DNA of 64,000 bases from Magnolia sinica (GCF_029962835.1 NC_080585.1:58763443-58827442), one strand, 5' to 3'; positions 46,201-59,309 are shown, numbered from the stretch's first letter. The notes: a model not told the origin generated them from the sequence alone. Numbers and translations: made by a program.

Positions 46201-49200
46201 CATGATGTATGTGTTATATTCACACCATCCATCCATTTTCCCGATTTGTATAAGGGTCGTGGGCCCCATAGAGAGTTAGATTCAAATCCCAAGAGGATAG
46301 CACATTAGGAGACAATAGTGGTTAAATGTTTACCATTGAAATCCTCCATAGGGCCTATTGTTAAGCCCATTACCTTGGGAGCAATGATGGTTAAATGTCC
46401 ATGTTGTAATCTCCCTAAGACCCATTGTTAGGACCATTCTCATCTCCTCTTATTGGGCTTACCCCGAACCATTGGGCCCCCATTGATGCTAGTAATACCC
46501 ATCTTTCCCTTGTTGGGCTATCCTAAACCGTTGGGCCCCCATTTGATAATGATGCTTTCCACCATACCCTGTAGGACCACCCAAGCCTTGGAGCCCATCT
46601 TGTGTTCATACCGGGCCTTCCATAGGGAATGTGGCCCACCTATATGCATGTGTTTGTCCAAGCTTAGTAACCCAAACCCGAAGCCCAATTAGATGATGAG
46701 CAGGACCGTTTGTAGTGTTACATAGTCCTGGATGTGTGGATCCTACTAAGGCCCGCCTTGTATTCGTATTGGGCCCTCATAGGAAAGCCCAGTTGTTCAT
46801 GATAAAGGGAGTGAGGAAGCCCACTTGTTGTATACTCGCTTGACTCACCCCGTGAGATTATCTTACCTTGTAATCGATTATTAGGACCTCATGTTATGTA
46901 TGTATCATCCACACTGTCCATTTACCTTCTTAGGACGAGTGTGAGGCCTATCTTTGGCATTAGTACATCATCATCACCTCCCTTGCTGTAGATGGAAAAA
47001 TGCGTAGTATCAGGTTTAGTACATCCACTATGTAGAACCTATCTCGACGTATGGACTAGACCCGTCGTCCTCATCTTGGATCATACAGAGCCTTAGAATG
47101 CTAATGTAAGACATACCGCATGGGCTCCTATAGTTGTAGAAGGAACACGTCGTTCAGTTTACACTCTTAGTATGTGACATGTCGGTGATGGTCAATTGTG
47201 GATTATTATTGTCTGCCTTATTAGATAATCATGCCTATATACTTTATTACATTATGATACATGCCCATGCGCATCATTTGTATGCTTATTATGAGTGATT
47301 GATCATAGCATGTGCCATTGGGCTGATTATTTATGGAACTCCCTGAGAGGCGGAGTTGCCCCACATGAGCACGCGGTACGCGCAAGTTTGATGCATGATT
47401 GGATAGTATGGCTCATACACCTCGCATCTTATGTATATGATCATGGAGCACCCTAGCGACATCAGGGCCATGGCCTCCAGAGGTATATCGTGGATGGCTA
47501 GTTGGGACACTGAAAATGTTTGGTTCTAGCATATGAGCATCAAATATGTCCGTGGGTGAAAGTCCCTAAACCCCTTGGTACCAAGGATGCTCCAATGTCT
47601 AAACCAAGTGGATGCATGAGTGTCGAGTGCTGAATACCAGGAGGCCACGCTTCCCACTGTGTCGTGGTCGGTTGGAAGGGGGTGTGCCCTTACCCACCCA
47701 AGGGAGTAGGCAATGACTAGGCTGAGTCTAACCCAGCTTGAGGAATGGGTCCGCTATCGACGAGCCAGGCCGATATTGGCATGCGGATAGTGAGGTCTCT
47801 TCCACTTACCCAGTTGTGCGCTTGATGGGGCGGCAAGCTAGCGTAGAGTGTACTAGACCCCGGTGATGATCCCAGAGATGTAGGGTACTGATATGTGGAC
47901 TTATTGAGCAGGAGTTGCGTACTCAATATTTGATGGGTTCATTCATTCATTCACTATCCACTCAGGCTGGTGGTGCACAAATAATTCGTTATGTGTACCT
48001 TCGCAATGGCCTGGATTTTGGTTGGGGCGCGTGACTAACCTGAGATCAGGAGTTTACCACATTGATTCTAGCTATCCAAATTTAGTTATGAGACTAGTTT
48101 GGATAGAAGTCCTTTGTGATGAACCCCACAGCTTGTGATACCGTATGCTATCATCCTGACATCACATGGCCCCGAATACATCACAACGGGCCATAACCCA
48201 TGGGCCTCAAACACATCGCAATGGGCCTCTCATACGAGCCTAATATATACACTATATTTTCTTTTTATTATATCTCCACCATACATCTATTTTTTTAGAG
48301 ATCATTTAGAGCATTACCCAAAAATATGAATCATATCGAAAATCATTTGGACCATAGCACAAATAACAACGGAGATAATGATTTTCACTGTTAAATAATC
48401 ATAGGACCTACCATAACATTTATTTTCCATCCAACCTGTATTAAGAGGAAAAAAAATTTCCATATTGATCCAGAACTTCTGTGACCCCAAACGGGTTTCA
48501 ATGGTAGACGTTCAATCCTCCACTGCTTTGCGGTGTGGTCCACCTGATTGACGGTGTGGATCAATGCATGCATCATGGGGATTCCAGTTTTGTCATCTCT
48601 TTTGCATTACATACTGCATTGCACCCTATGTATATGACATTTAGTTTACGATGTTTTTGCATTGCATAACTTAGATATGGCTGATGGTATTCATGGACTC
48701 GTCAGGATTTGCATATTGCATTGCTTCCTTAGTATATGATATTGTCTTATTATGTCTTTACGTCGTATAACCTGGATAAGGCTGATGGTATTTATGGATT
48801 TGCCAGTATTTTTGCTTACTCTGATATTGATATGTTTGGCACATGTAGTGCACACACATACACCACCCTCTAAGCTTCTTGTAAGCTTATGCATGACCGT
48901 TGCGTGCAGGTGACGTTAGGTCACATCAACATTGAGGTAGGAGCTTGTGGCAGATCACTTTGGAGCTTTTGTTATTTATGTATTTCCCTTCCAGTATTGT
49001 ACTCGAATGTTTATAGTAGTGGATATGTGGTGTTGATGTTGTTCTTATGATTTAGGTACACTTGTGGTTATGCTTCTTTACAAAAAAAAAATCATACTCA
49101 AAATCCTCCTTGTAGAATCCCAGGATTGGAATCTGGCGTATGGACGCTGAGAGCCGAGAATGGGGTACTACGGAGGCTGTCGGCGCCAGATTCAGATATC

Positions 49201-49241
49201 GAAAATTCTATGAGCCCAGTTTCTGAGTTTGGGGTGTGACA

Positions 49242-49400
49242 CATAGGGTAATACATTCACTAAAGTATTAAATCAAACATATGAGCATGCATAAAGTAAC
49301 ACAACCACCTAAGCATTAAATCAAGCATGTGAGCATCGACAAAGCAACACATTCCACCACTCAGACATTTCATTAAACATGTGAGCATCCATATCCAACC
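49242..49400. repeat. About 50-bp tandem repeat in LTR-B at the GL copy 2 insertion site
   Basis: Units containing ATTAAATCAAGCATGTGAGC + ATC recur at about 49270, 49315 and 49365. One more lies before the insertion at about 43528-43550. GL copy 2 landed inside this small array. Confidence 0.75.
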
Positions 49401-49774
49401 AATAGCATATATTATAGCAAAATTAAAATGTTAACATATTAGCATAAACAAATTTATCTACAAGAAACTAATCATTAACTCAGACCCTCACAAGTTGATA
49501 AAAGATAACCTAGAGATAATGATCCGCATATCTAAGAAGGAATCTCCAATTTTGAGCTTTTAGGGTTAGGGATTTAGAAAAAAATCATCAATTTCTAAAT
49601 CAAAATCAAGAAAACATCGTTAATAACTAGAAATCTACACTAGGTTCCTTAATTGAATGGTAATATATAATTCTTAACTTCGATCCTTGTCATGGGTAGA
49701 TTTGGTGGAAGATTGGTAGTAGCCAAAGGTTTGGTTGAATAAATACCAACCCTAAAAGCATCAAGATTTTCCTC
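49401..49774 (-). other. LTR-B sequence, non-coding
   Basis: AT-rich LTR sequence with no ORF of interest. Confidence 0.6.
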
Positions 49775-49782
49775 ACTCACAC

Positions 49783-50448
49783 ATAGAGCTGGGTAGAATC
49801 CGACCCGATCCGGTGAATCCGACCCGATCTGGTGGATTTGACCCGATTTGAACCGAACTGAAGGCCTGGATCGGTGCGGATCGAGTAAGACCACTCAGAT
49901 TCGATCATACATCAGATTGAGTTCGGATAATGGTCAATCTGAACCGATCTAATCCAAAATTCGATCTGAATGAATTCAATCCCAACCGATCCGACCTGAT
50001 CAGATCGTGTCCTATATATAAGTTTTTTACATATATTTTTTTACTATTTACTACCCATCTCTCTACCCGTCCCGAACTAAATGAACCCTAACCCCTCTTT
50101 CTCTACCCGAAGGAGGCACCTCACCCACCCATCTCTCCTCCTTTCTCTCCCTCTTTCTCTCTCGATTTCCCTCTTCTCCTTCTTTCTCTCCCGGTTTCCC
50201 ACATCTCCTTCTTTCTCTCCTCCTTTCTCTCCCTCTCTCTCCCTAGACTCAACTCGATCCGACTCAATTCGGTTTCCCAGACCAAGTCGAACTCGGTTCA
50301 AGTCAGGCCAGCAAGGATTCAGATCGGATCGAGTCAGCCCTGCTGGACTCAATCCCGAATCGAATCAAGTTCAGGTCAGGTTCTTGAAAAATCAAATCGA
50401 GTCGAGTTGGACCCAATCCAGTCCAACTCGACTCGATGCCCACCTCTA
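49783..50448. mobile_element. hAT-like MITE, second member
   Basis: 666 bp starting TAGAGCTGGGTAGAATC and ending with the complement of TAGAGGTGGGCATCGAG. Flanks CTCACACA (49775-49782) and CCCACACA (50449-50456) match at 7 of 8. The right flank is a CA-rich microsatellite, so the duplication is less certain than at 38737. The interior repeats ATCCGACCCGATC / GACTCAATTCGG-type motifs and a CTCCTTCTTTCTCTC tract (50115-50245). ORFs across it are low complexity. Confidence 0.75.
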
Positions 50449-50456
50449 CCCACACA

Positions 50457-51639
50457 CACGCGCGTACACACACCCACACACACTCCCTTCTCTTTCTCTT
50501 TCTTTTGTCTCCATCTCTCTCTTTCTCTTCTCCTTCACCCAAGCTCAGGCGTGAAATTCAAATGGGAGAAGGGGGTACCCAAATGAACGTCTTATATAGT
50601 TCCAGAAGTTGTGCAAATGGCCCTAAATGCTAGGTTTTCATTATACTAGCCCTATAGGAGGGTGTTTTAAACCTTTTGGACCCACTATGGGGTGTAGGAG
50701 TTGATATACACCATAGGATAATTAGCCCTAATGATGATCTACATATGGATATGATCGCCCTACCATTTGGATATGCCGATCAATGGGTATGATCAGAAGT
50801 CTGTTTGTCGGTCACCGATGGTCAATTGGGGCTACGACTATACGGGTATGTGTGAGAAAATATCTTTCGTTGGTACGCTGTCTTTAACCATGAATCGATG
50901 GTCCGAAAGTCACAATTTTGTGAAAGAACAAAGTGACTAGTTTCACTTAAGTTTCAGATTTTCATCTAAGGTATTCACACAACCTAAGCACTCATCGTGC
51001 GAGTCCAAGTTGAGTGATTCGGGACATGATCTCGGTTCGATGTCCCACGATGGACGTCAAGCCCACTTAGATGAACGTATTTCTATAGCCTTGGGTTTAG
51101 GGACCCACTAACGAGCGGTCTAGAGTTCGTTCAAATAATCAGGGCATTTCTGGAATGAATTGGGTAGCGAGATTTCTTGTGCACGATGATAAAGATTTGA
51201 ATTAGCTAAGTTCATAGTGTAGCCTATTCACAATTAGCATAAATAATAATTTAATCATAATCGCCATAAACTGTTGATTCTTAGGCTAAAAGGATAATTG
51301 AGTCAGTTTGATTTGTTAATTACGATCTGACCCCTAATTGTCTCAGCTTTGGGTATATCTTTATTTATTTGTGGTTATCTTAATTAGTTAGTGGTAGTTC
51401 GGATAGATTTGGGCCCTATGTGAACAAATCACGAGACTAAACTTGATGTTTAAGTGATCAGCGGATTCGTTGGCTTCATATGGTTAATTAATCGAATTTG
51501 CGCGGTAAAGAACTAGTACCACCCACACATAGGCTCACCTCGAGCGTCAAGGGTCAGTAAATGACAACATAGGCTAAGTATATCGAAAATTTTCAAGTAT
51601 TTTTAGAAATCCAAAATAGTGAAAATTCGAGACGTTACA
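50457..51639 (-). other. Remaining 5' part of LTR-B, non-coding
   Basis: Includes the CA microsatellite (about 50449-50480) and the LTR start. No gene was found. Confidence 0.6.
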
Positions 51640-53059
51640 AATATTTTGTATGTACCTTCGAATAAGGATTCTCACAAGATGACCGGAGTTGATTTAAATA
51701 TAAAGCATGGTAGGAGCCACATAACTTGGGTCATGTAAAATAGGTTTATAGATATGTTATCAGATATAAGGATCAGTCAAAGCTACCGCATATACAGGTC
51801 GATTATAAACCAAATATTATGGGTCTCTTAGCTCAAAAACTTGAATAAATCCTTCAATGCAACTCTTCAATATGTACAATACCAAAATCCTCCTTCTATG
51901 ACACACTTATACTCCTATGTAAGAAAGTGTACATGCATATTAAATCATTGTTGATCCTGATGATGAAGACATTCCATCATGATTCAACATTAATTTACTC
52001 ACACGGCATGACTAAATAAGAATAATAACTACTAAAGATTTGTTTTACGACTCGCTATGTGGTCATGGAACAACATGATATTGAGATCTATGGAATACAA
52101 CTCTCTCTTAACTGGTGATCGTTATGTCCAATTTCAAGTTCCTAAAGACAACAAGAGTCATCTCCTTTAACTCATGTGAGTCTAAGATATGCTCACATAC
52201 TAATTATGGTATTGATGACATGTCCATAAACAACTTATGGGCATATGATCTTCAGTCAAGATGATTAAATTAACAGTTAAGACAAATTCATTGACTTTGC
52301 AAAGCACACAATACTAAAAAACTCTCACTTGTCTAGAAAACCAATTGAACTCTAACTTGAGTTCCTATGCTGAATAGTACTCCATCTAATCATAGTAACA
52401 CTAGGGATCACAATATAAGGTTGAGAGTAAACATGTCCTCTCATGTAAGTCCATAAAGCATGTACATATACCGTATTGGTAATTCACACTATCACATACA
52501 TATGTTAACCACAACATAAAGCCATGTAAATTATACAACCCATTTTATTGTTGTCTAATGCATTGTATATTTAATCTTGTGATCTAAACTAATTACTAGA
52601 CAACTTCAAGTTCACTCAAGAATCTCATGATCATCAGGAAGAATATATGTATAACCACATATATAGATCATTTTAGAACTAATGTACATTGTACACACAA
52701 TGTTTGACAACATTATCATAGATTGATGAGAAACAACTCGCTATCTGAGATGTATCTAAGGAAGAAAATACAACATCTACATTACTGGACTATAGAGCCA
52801 TATTTGCACAGAGTTTTATCTTAAGCGGATGACCTTGTATACATCCTTTACAATTGGGTGGTTGAGGCATGCCTTTATTCTTTACTAGTTAATGAGACAT
52901 CTCCACATATCATCTCATGCAATATACGATGCACATTACATTCCTTTATCACAATATTATGAACTACTCATTCCCATCTCACTTGGGAATTAAACTTCAT
53001 GGTTAAAAATGACAGAAGACATTCTTCCTATAACTAGACAGAACTGATAGATGGTATAT
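51640..53059 (-). other. Decayed copia sequence, no recognisable coding
   Basis: AT-rich sequence left of a minus-strand copia gag, presumably its downstream part. AAAACTCTCACTTGT (about 52319) resembles motifs of copia LTR/UTR regions, but no domain can be read. Confidence 0.4.
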
Positions 53060-53500
53060 CAAGTCATGCCTAAACACTATCCTTTGGGCCATTTGAATTG
53101 TTCTTTCCCTTTTGCCAGTATTTCTTACATCCCTTGGATTTGAACTTACTATAAGAGGATTTATTAGTCAAGTGAGAGATGTACAATTTCTCAATCTTAT
53201 TGTTGGCCTCAAAGATGATCAATTGTGTATGTGGCTTCATCTCTGAATAAGCAAGCTTATTCATGTTATAATTGTTGATAAAACTTTTGTATATTGGAAT
53301 TAGAGATATTAAGACCATGATCATTATAGTGACCTCATCTTATACGTTTCAACATCTCAAGCTAATTAGTAATATCATATATTTTGAGAACATGATCACT
53401 TACGGGAGTGCCTTCTTTTAGTTGCAGATAATGAAATTATTGTTCTAAGGTTTAGATTTAAGTAGCAATTTGGAATTGAGCATTCCTTACCAGTGCAGGA
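53060..53500 (-). pseudogene. Ty1/copia gag fragment
   Basis: The minus-strand frame 53324-53070 reads ISLIPIYKSFINNYNMNK (capsid block, matching the common SLP..SF..NYNMNK pattern) and ends in a basic KGCKKYWQKGK region before where the zinc knuckle should be. Upstream, in another frame, KEGTPVSDHVLKIYDI (about 53418-53370) matches the preceding gag block. A stop and frame changes break it. Its neighbour at 53553 is GL copy 3, which interrupts the element. Confidence 0.75.
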
Positions 53501-54563
53501 ATATATCCCTGGCATTTATCATATTCGGCAACCGATTGTAGAGGATATTAGAAATAAAGGCCCATGTCCTAGTGATCGTTCCGTTCCATAGGATCCCGCG
53601 GTCCTCCCAGTCAAATTTCAGTAACTTGCGACCCATAGATTTCATTGGTGCGCGAGCCTAAGTCACATCCTATAAACCCGAGTCGTCTTAACCCGAAACC
53701 TATGCCATTGCGACCGTGCCGTCACCGCGGTTCCAACGCCTCATCTCGTGCGCCAATCCGACGCTTAGATCATAAGTTGTAGCCCGCGCATTATCCCGGC
53801 CGTTGATCGCATGTTGAGGGACCCGAGGTGTCATGTAGATTTTCTAGTAAGCAATCATGATGCCCAGGCTAGGATGACATCATCTTAGCTCTAGCCACCC
53901 TAGCCCCTAGCCCATGATTACCTCTCTTCCCCATGAGCCATGCCTTTTACACTAGCTATGATTGCCTTACAAAGCAATCATTTCTTTCTCTCTCCCTCTT
54001 ATCTCTCTCTCCCTCCCTCTTTCTTTCACTTCTCCATTGCTAGAGAAGCTTGGGACGTCCGAGCAACCCCAAAATCCAGCCATCTCTCACCCATTCTCCC
54101 CATCAATCCAACCATGAAGACCCCATCTTAACCGTTGAATCTTATCCCTTGGACTCTAGAACATAGTGGTGGAAGTAGGAGATTAAGATCCAAGGTGGGT
54201 GCTCTCTAGGACTAGATTTCATCCTCTCCCTTAGATTTCTTTCTTTCATTTGCATGGGGACTTGAAGGGCCCACTAATTCATGGTGGAGATCCTCCATGA
54301 TCCCTTTGATGTGGCCTTTGGCCCATCTTCTTACATGCATGAGCCATGGTGGGTCCATTCTCCATGGACCCCACCATGATGATTTCTACTCTAATCCATG
54401 CCTTCTAAGGGTCATCTAAACCCCTCATTTGCATGGTGGGGATGACATCCCCACCTCAGATTTTTATTTTGTTATGATGGGCCCATGCATGCATGGGACC
54501 CATCTTGATGTATGTATTATGCATGTATTAGAGGGGCCCATAGTGGCAGGGCCCCTTCATCAC

Positions 54564-54566
<3 letters not shown>

Positions 54567-54607
<41 letters not shown>
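54567..54607 (+). repeat. (TC)n microsatellite
   Basis: About 20 TC repeats upstream of the GTGGGNCCCAC array. Confidence 0.95.
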
Positions 54608-54610
<3 letters not shown>

Positions 54611-54639
54611 CTTCTCATTTCATTTTTTATGGTGATGAT

Positions 54640-55500
54640 GTATGATGGCCCACCTAATGATGCATGCATTATATCCATGTCGTCCATGTGTTGGACCCAC
54701 CTTACTAGACCGTCCAGCAGCAGGCCTGCTGGCCTGTCCGTCTGGACAGGCCCAGATGAAGACAAAACATAGATATCAACTTCACTTCATAGTTGGTGGG
54801 TCCCACACATGTGGACCCACCTTAATGCATGTGCTATATCTAAACCGTCCATCTACTGGACGCTAGGCCAGCAGTCCGGCAGCGGATAGCTGTTGTATTT
54901 GATGTCAGCAAGTTCTGGGGTCTGATCTTGAGGTATGTGTTTCACCCATACCGTCCGTCTGTTGTGGGACCCACCCCATACATGTTGCACGTGTGGAGGT
55001 GGGGCCCACTAGATGTATGCGTTCTATATCACACCGTCCATTGATGGACGATGATAGGTGGGAGCCCACCATGATGTATTCTATATCCAAGTTGTTCATC
55101 CCTTGGCTGGACGTGGGACCCACCCCACACTTACTGCACGTGTGGGGGTGGGGCCCACCTTAATGTATGTATTTTATATTCACATCGTCCATCTTTAGAC
55201 AGTGCCATGTGGGGCCAACCATGATGTATGAGTCTTATCTACACCGTCCAGATTGCTGGACGGTGGGACCCACCTTTGATGTATGTGGTTTACAGCCACG
55301 CCATCCATTTATTTTTAGCAAGACGTGGGACCCACCCCACACGTGCTGCATGTGTGGGGGTGGGGTCTACCTTGAAATGTGTATCATCATCCAGTCTGTC
55401 TGTTTGCTGGATGGGTGGGGCCCACCTTGTGATGTGTTGTATATTCACACTGTCTATCCACGTGGCCCCCACGTAATGTACGTGTTTAATCCAAGCTGTC
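54640..55500 (+). repeat. GTGGGNCCCAC / CACCGTCCA array in GL copy 3
   Basis: Densest of the four. Exact GTGGGNCCCAC sites begin at 54796, 54964, 54999, 55113, 55149, 55263, 55325 and 55415. Several units carry an added CCACACNTGCTGCACGTGTGG + GGG inverted block. Confidence 0.87.
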
Positions 55501-55830
55501 CATTTGGTGAGGCCCATTGTGATGTATTTGTGGCCCATTTGGTAAGGCCCATTGTGATGTGTTTATGACCTTTGATGAGGCCCAATGTGATGAGGCCCAT
55601 ATGATGAGGCCCGATGTGATGTATGAGAGGCCCATATGATGAGGCCCGATGTGATGTATATGAGGCCATATGATGAGGCCCAATGTGATGTATATATGGC
55701 CCATATGATGAGACCCATTATGATGTATGAGAGGCCCATTTGGTGAGGCCCATTGTGATGTATATGAGGCCTTTGTGTGAGGCCCAATGGGATGTGTATT
55801 AGGCCCTTATGTGAGGCCACGGGCCCACTA
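55500..55830 (+). repeat. GGCCCAT array in GL copy 3
   Basis: Tandem copies of GATGAGGCCCGATGTGATGT and GAGGCCCATTGTGATGTATAT, about 28-35 bp apart. Reverse-strand ORFs with repeated Trp-Ala-Ser come only from this. Confidence 0.88.
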
Positions 55831-57689
55831 TATGTTTGGCTCTATGTGGGGCCACTCCTTGGGAGCAATGTTGGTTAAATATCCACATTGATGGGCAATG
55901 ATGGTTAAATGTCAACATTGTGACCTTCCCATAGGCCTTTATTTGGCCCATTCTCATCCTTCTCTAAGTGGGTTGACCTAAATCATTGGGCCCCATTGAT
56001 ATATGCATCATCCATCTATTCATATTTGGCTAACCCAAGATGTTGGGCTCCCATTGGTTGCCAGTAGGATTGTTTTAATCTTGGAGTCCATCTAAGACTT
56101 ATTTGGGCCCCCTAAGGCATCTAGCGAGCTATATGATAGTATGGTGAAGGAAGCCCAGTCCGGATCCTTAGGATTATAGGTAGGCCACCTAGGCCTAACC
56201 TTGATATGAGGAGAGTTCATCATCGCCATAGATGGAGGGATCCGTGCTATCAGATTTGCTATATCCATAGTCAAGGACCGACCTTCATGTTATGGGTCTG
56301 TTGTCCATCTATGGACCCCGCCTTATATATAGGCCGATTATCGATGCCGATTATGAGTATGTGATAGCATAACATCATGATACATGCCCATATGCATCAT
56401 CTACATACTTGTTATGAGATGTGGTTGACCATTACATATGCCATTGGGCAGGTTATTTATGGGACTCCCTGATGGTGAAATTGTCTCACATGAGTGCACG
56501 ACATGCGCAGGATTGATGAATGATTGGACTGTGTGACTCATGCATCTTGCATTATGTGATTATATTACTGTACGCCCTACCAACATAAGGGTTGTAGCCT
56601 CCGTAGATATAATGTGGATGGCAGGATTAGATATTGAAAATTCTTGTTAAGCACGGGGTCGTGAAGGATGTCCCAGGGTGAAAGTCCCCAAACCCTTATG
56701 GTACCATGGAGGATGCTCCAATGCCTAGACCGAGTGGATATATGAGCACATGAGGGCCAAATACCAGGAGGTCGCATCTTTCATTATGTCATGGTTAGTT
56801 AGAAGGGGGTGTGGCCTTACCCACTCGTGAGTAGGGGGCAATTGCTAGGCTGAGTATGACCAGCTCATAAATGGATCCACTACCGACGTGCCAGGTAGAT
56901 ATTGATAGATTGCTGGTCAGGTGGGTAGTAAGGTCTCTTCTGCTTACATGGTTGTGCATCCAGTGTAAGGCGGCAATCTAGTGTATAGTGTACTAGACCC
57001 CGGTGATTATCCAGAGAGAGAACTATACTGATATATGATGCTCTAGAGATGAGCTGGATTGATATGTGGATTGGTATGCTTGAGCTGCATCTTGCACATG
57101 ACATTGGCTGGGTAGGCCTTGCATCGCATGGCCTTGATGTGGCCTATAGCATTCATGCCTTGCATCGCATGGCCTTGGTATGGCCTATAACATTCATGTC
57201 TTGCATCGCATAACCTTGGTACAACTGATAGTATTCATAGACTTATTAGCATGTTTCTGCATTACTTTGACATTGCATACTTGCATTGCTATCTTACGCA
57301 CACACTTTCACCACCCTTTAAGCTTTCTATAAGCTTATATACGACGGATGCGTGTAGGTGATGTCAGGACGCAGTCGTAGCTGAGTAGGAGCAGGAGTGT
57401 GCAGCTGAGCTTCCAGAGCCTTTTGTTATCTATTGTATTTCCCTTTATACACATTATACTTAAAGTTTTTTTTTATTATAGTGGATTTTGTGATGGCGTT
57501 CTGGTTATTATTCATGGGTTATGCTTGTTATGAAATAATTCATGTTGAAAATCCTCCTTGTAGGATCTTAGGATCGGAACCTGGTATATGGATGTCGGGA
57601 ACCGAGAATGGGATACTACGGAGGCTGTTGACGCCAAATTCAACGATCGAAAATTTTATGAGTCTGGTTTCCGAGTTTGGGGCGTGACA

Positions 57690-59309
57690 GATAGCCCGGG
57701 AGGCTTTATCATTATCCTAATCAGAAGTAGGAGGGGGTGGCTCTTGAATGACATATTGCACACACTCTACAGTGAGCACACGCCTTTATTATTATCCTCA
57801 TTAGAAGGAGGTGGTGGCTCTTGAATGACATAGAGCATATGCTCTATAGTGACCACAAGCTATAGCTTTTAGTAGGAATTGATAAAGTTACTCCCAACTA
57901 GATTATTAAAGATAATAATTTAAAATAGTGCATTTGGTTTTATCATATTTTCTCTATATGACCATTAAGAAATGCTATAATTATAATTTGAGGTATTATA
58001 CCTTATTTTAGGCACATAGACACTAAGTCAGTTAAGTCATGCTCCCACAATGCAATTCAAGGTAAATATTACCAATTATGTAAATGTAGTCATGTGGTGC
58101 AGGTACCTGCACAAGAACTCCCTTCTATCATCTAATCATCCATTGAAGTTATGCAATCATAATCATCCATCATATAACACATATTCCATATAATGATGTA
58201 ACATGCATAAAAAGATACAACATATATTTGTAAAAGATGTGTAACCCAAGGCATTTGAAGGAAATGTCATGTCCCATTCTCATGTATTAAGTTATGCAAC
58301 TATATGCACAACCAAGGCACCCTCCAGTTTTATAAGACATTAACTAGCTCACAACATATGTATAAAATTATGCATGCTCAGATAACATGCCCTACATGAA
58401 TATATGTTCTCATCCATATAGTCTACACACATCTTCACTAGCCCAATACATGTAGGGGCTATGATGTCCCATTTTGATATAATATGCTAAATACCCTTAC
58501 ATCTAAGGCATGGCATGAACTATGCATGCATGCCCTTTAAGTGGTGATAATATGAGCATAATTATCTAGTAGTGCTCAACTTAGACTAAGGTTTCCCATA
58601 ATATAATGCATTTGATTAGAGAAGGTCGGGAGGGACCTTATCCTAACGTAATGGGTGATCATACAACCATCCAAATCACAGCCAATAATCACAATGTAAT
58701 CAAGGCATCAAAATCATATAAAAATATGTCCATCGCAATTAGGAATCAATGTGTGGCTCGGATCCTACCATACAATAAAAATGGATTAATTTAACAAACT
58801 TCTAAATTGGGTAATCAAATGCTTGATCCAAATTATTAGATGCCTTCATCACATTAACATTAAGCTAGTGTTCGAGTTTTGGCCCAATAAGATTTCAAAC
58901 AAATAAGATTAGTCGAAGACAAGATGAACAATCATGATGGCAACGGGACCAAATCTGACGAATTTGATCCATCCAACTTAAATAACATGATGAGATAAAT
59001 CTTTGACTCAAATTTCAATATGATTCCTGATGCATAAGATATAGCATGATTAAGTTTCAACTAATCTATTTGTCTAAAATCATCGCGATTGGCGCACTGT
59101 CCATCAAGGGTGTCCACATGTATAGATTTTTTTTATCGAGCCATACATGTATTTATGCCCCACACACTCCACTCATGTGGATGTCCTAGCCATTATACAC
59201 TTTTTTTAAAAATTTGAATTCAATTTACTTTCATCTTTGATGTATGCATGATCAATTAAAGTGAAATAAAATAATGTTAATTTTTTTCAAATTTTTTAGC
59301 TTTGAAAAT
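57690..59309 (-). other. Copia remnant (continuation beyond GL copy 3), non-coding
   Basis: AT-rich sequence that should contain the 5' side of the minus-strand copia element. No LTR ends or primer site could be identified. It begins with a roughly 80-bp duplication. Confidence 0.4.
57704..57860. repeat. Two-unit tandem duplication, period 80 bp
   Basis: CTTTATCATTATCCTAATCAG at 57704 recurs with changes at 57784. Both units contain GTGGCTCTTGAATGACATA and CTCTA(C/T)AGTGA. Confidence 0.88.

Larger units (their letters stand above)
43556..49241 (+). mobile_element. GL copy 2: 5686-bp LTR-like element nested in LTR-B
   Basis: It starts CGTAAGGACC (first base changed from T) and ends GGGTGTGACA. 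Flanks TATAG (43551-43555) and CATAG (49242-49246) match at 4 of 5 bases. It has the same module order as copy 1: 5' domain with 'CGAGTCGACTCAAC'; a CT microsatellite (44346-44383); a GTGGGNCCCAC array (about 44250-45560); a GGCCCAT array (45880-46200); and a conserved 3' domain (about 47220-49241). It lacks the GAGGCCGATT minisatellite. A foldback-repeat remnant lies at about 48250-48560. No genes were found; the ORFs here are repeat read-through. Confidence 0.83.
41921..51639 (-). mobile_element. LTR-B solo LTR (Ty3/gypsy type), interrupted by GL copy 2 and an hAT-like MITE
   Basis: The minus strand starts TGTAACGTCTCGAATTTTC (from 51639) and ends CGGAGTGTTACC (41921; the last base is mutated from the expected A). 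The exact 5-bp duplication AATAT flanks it (41916-41920 and 51640-51644). Without the two nested inserts the LTR is about 3.3-3.4 kb. A plus-strand relative starts at 59310. Shared landmarks are the 'GCCCGGCTC/GAGCCGGGC', 'GACACGGTGTC/GGACACCG' and 'CTCACTCCCAC' blocks (43128, 43115, 42400 versus about 61342, 61360, 62000). No internal coding region lies between the ends, so it is a solo LTR. Confidence 0.85.
53553..57689 (+). mobile_element. GL copy 3: about 4.1-kb LTR-like element in a copia remnant
   Basis: The right end GGGGCGTGACA (57689) is clear. The left end is near 53549-53553 (AATAAAGGCCCATGTCCTAG, first bases diverged), so no target duplication can be proved; GATAT/GATAG is possible. 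Modules: 5' domain; CT microsatellite (54567-54607); GTGGGNCCCAC array (about 54640-55500); GGCCCAT array (55500-55830); and a conserved 3' domain. A short GCCGATTATCGATGCCGATT (56332-56351) is the unexpanded ancestor of the copy 1 minisatellite. No genes were found. Confidence 0.8.

Noticed and set aside
50081..50554. 157-codon Ser/Pro-rich ORF
   Set aside because: Spans the CT-rich interior of an hAT-like MITE and a CA microsatellite; low complexity.
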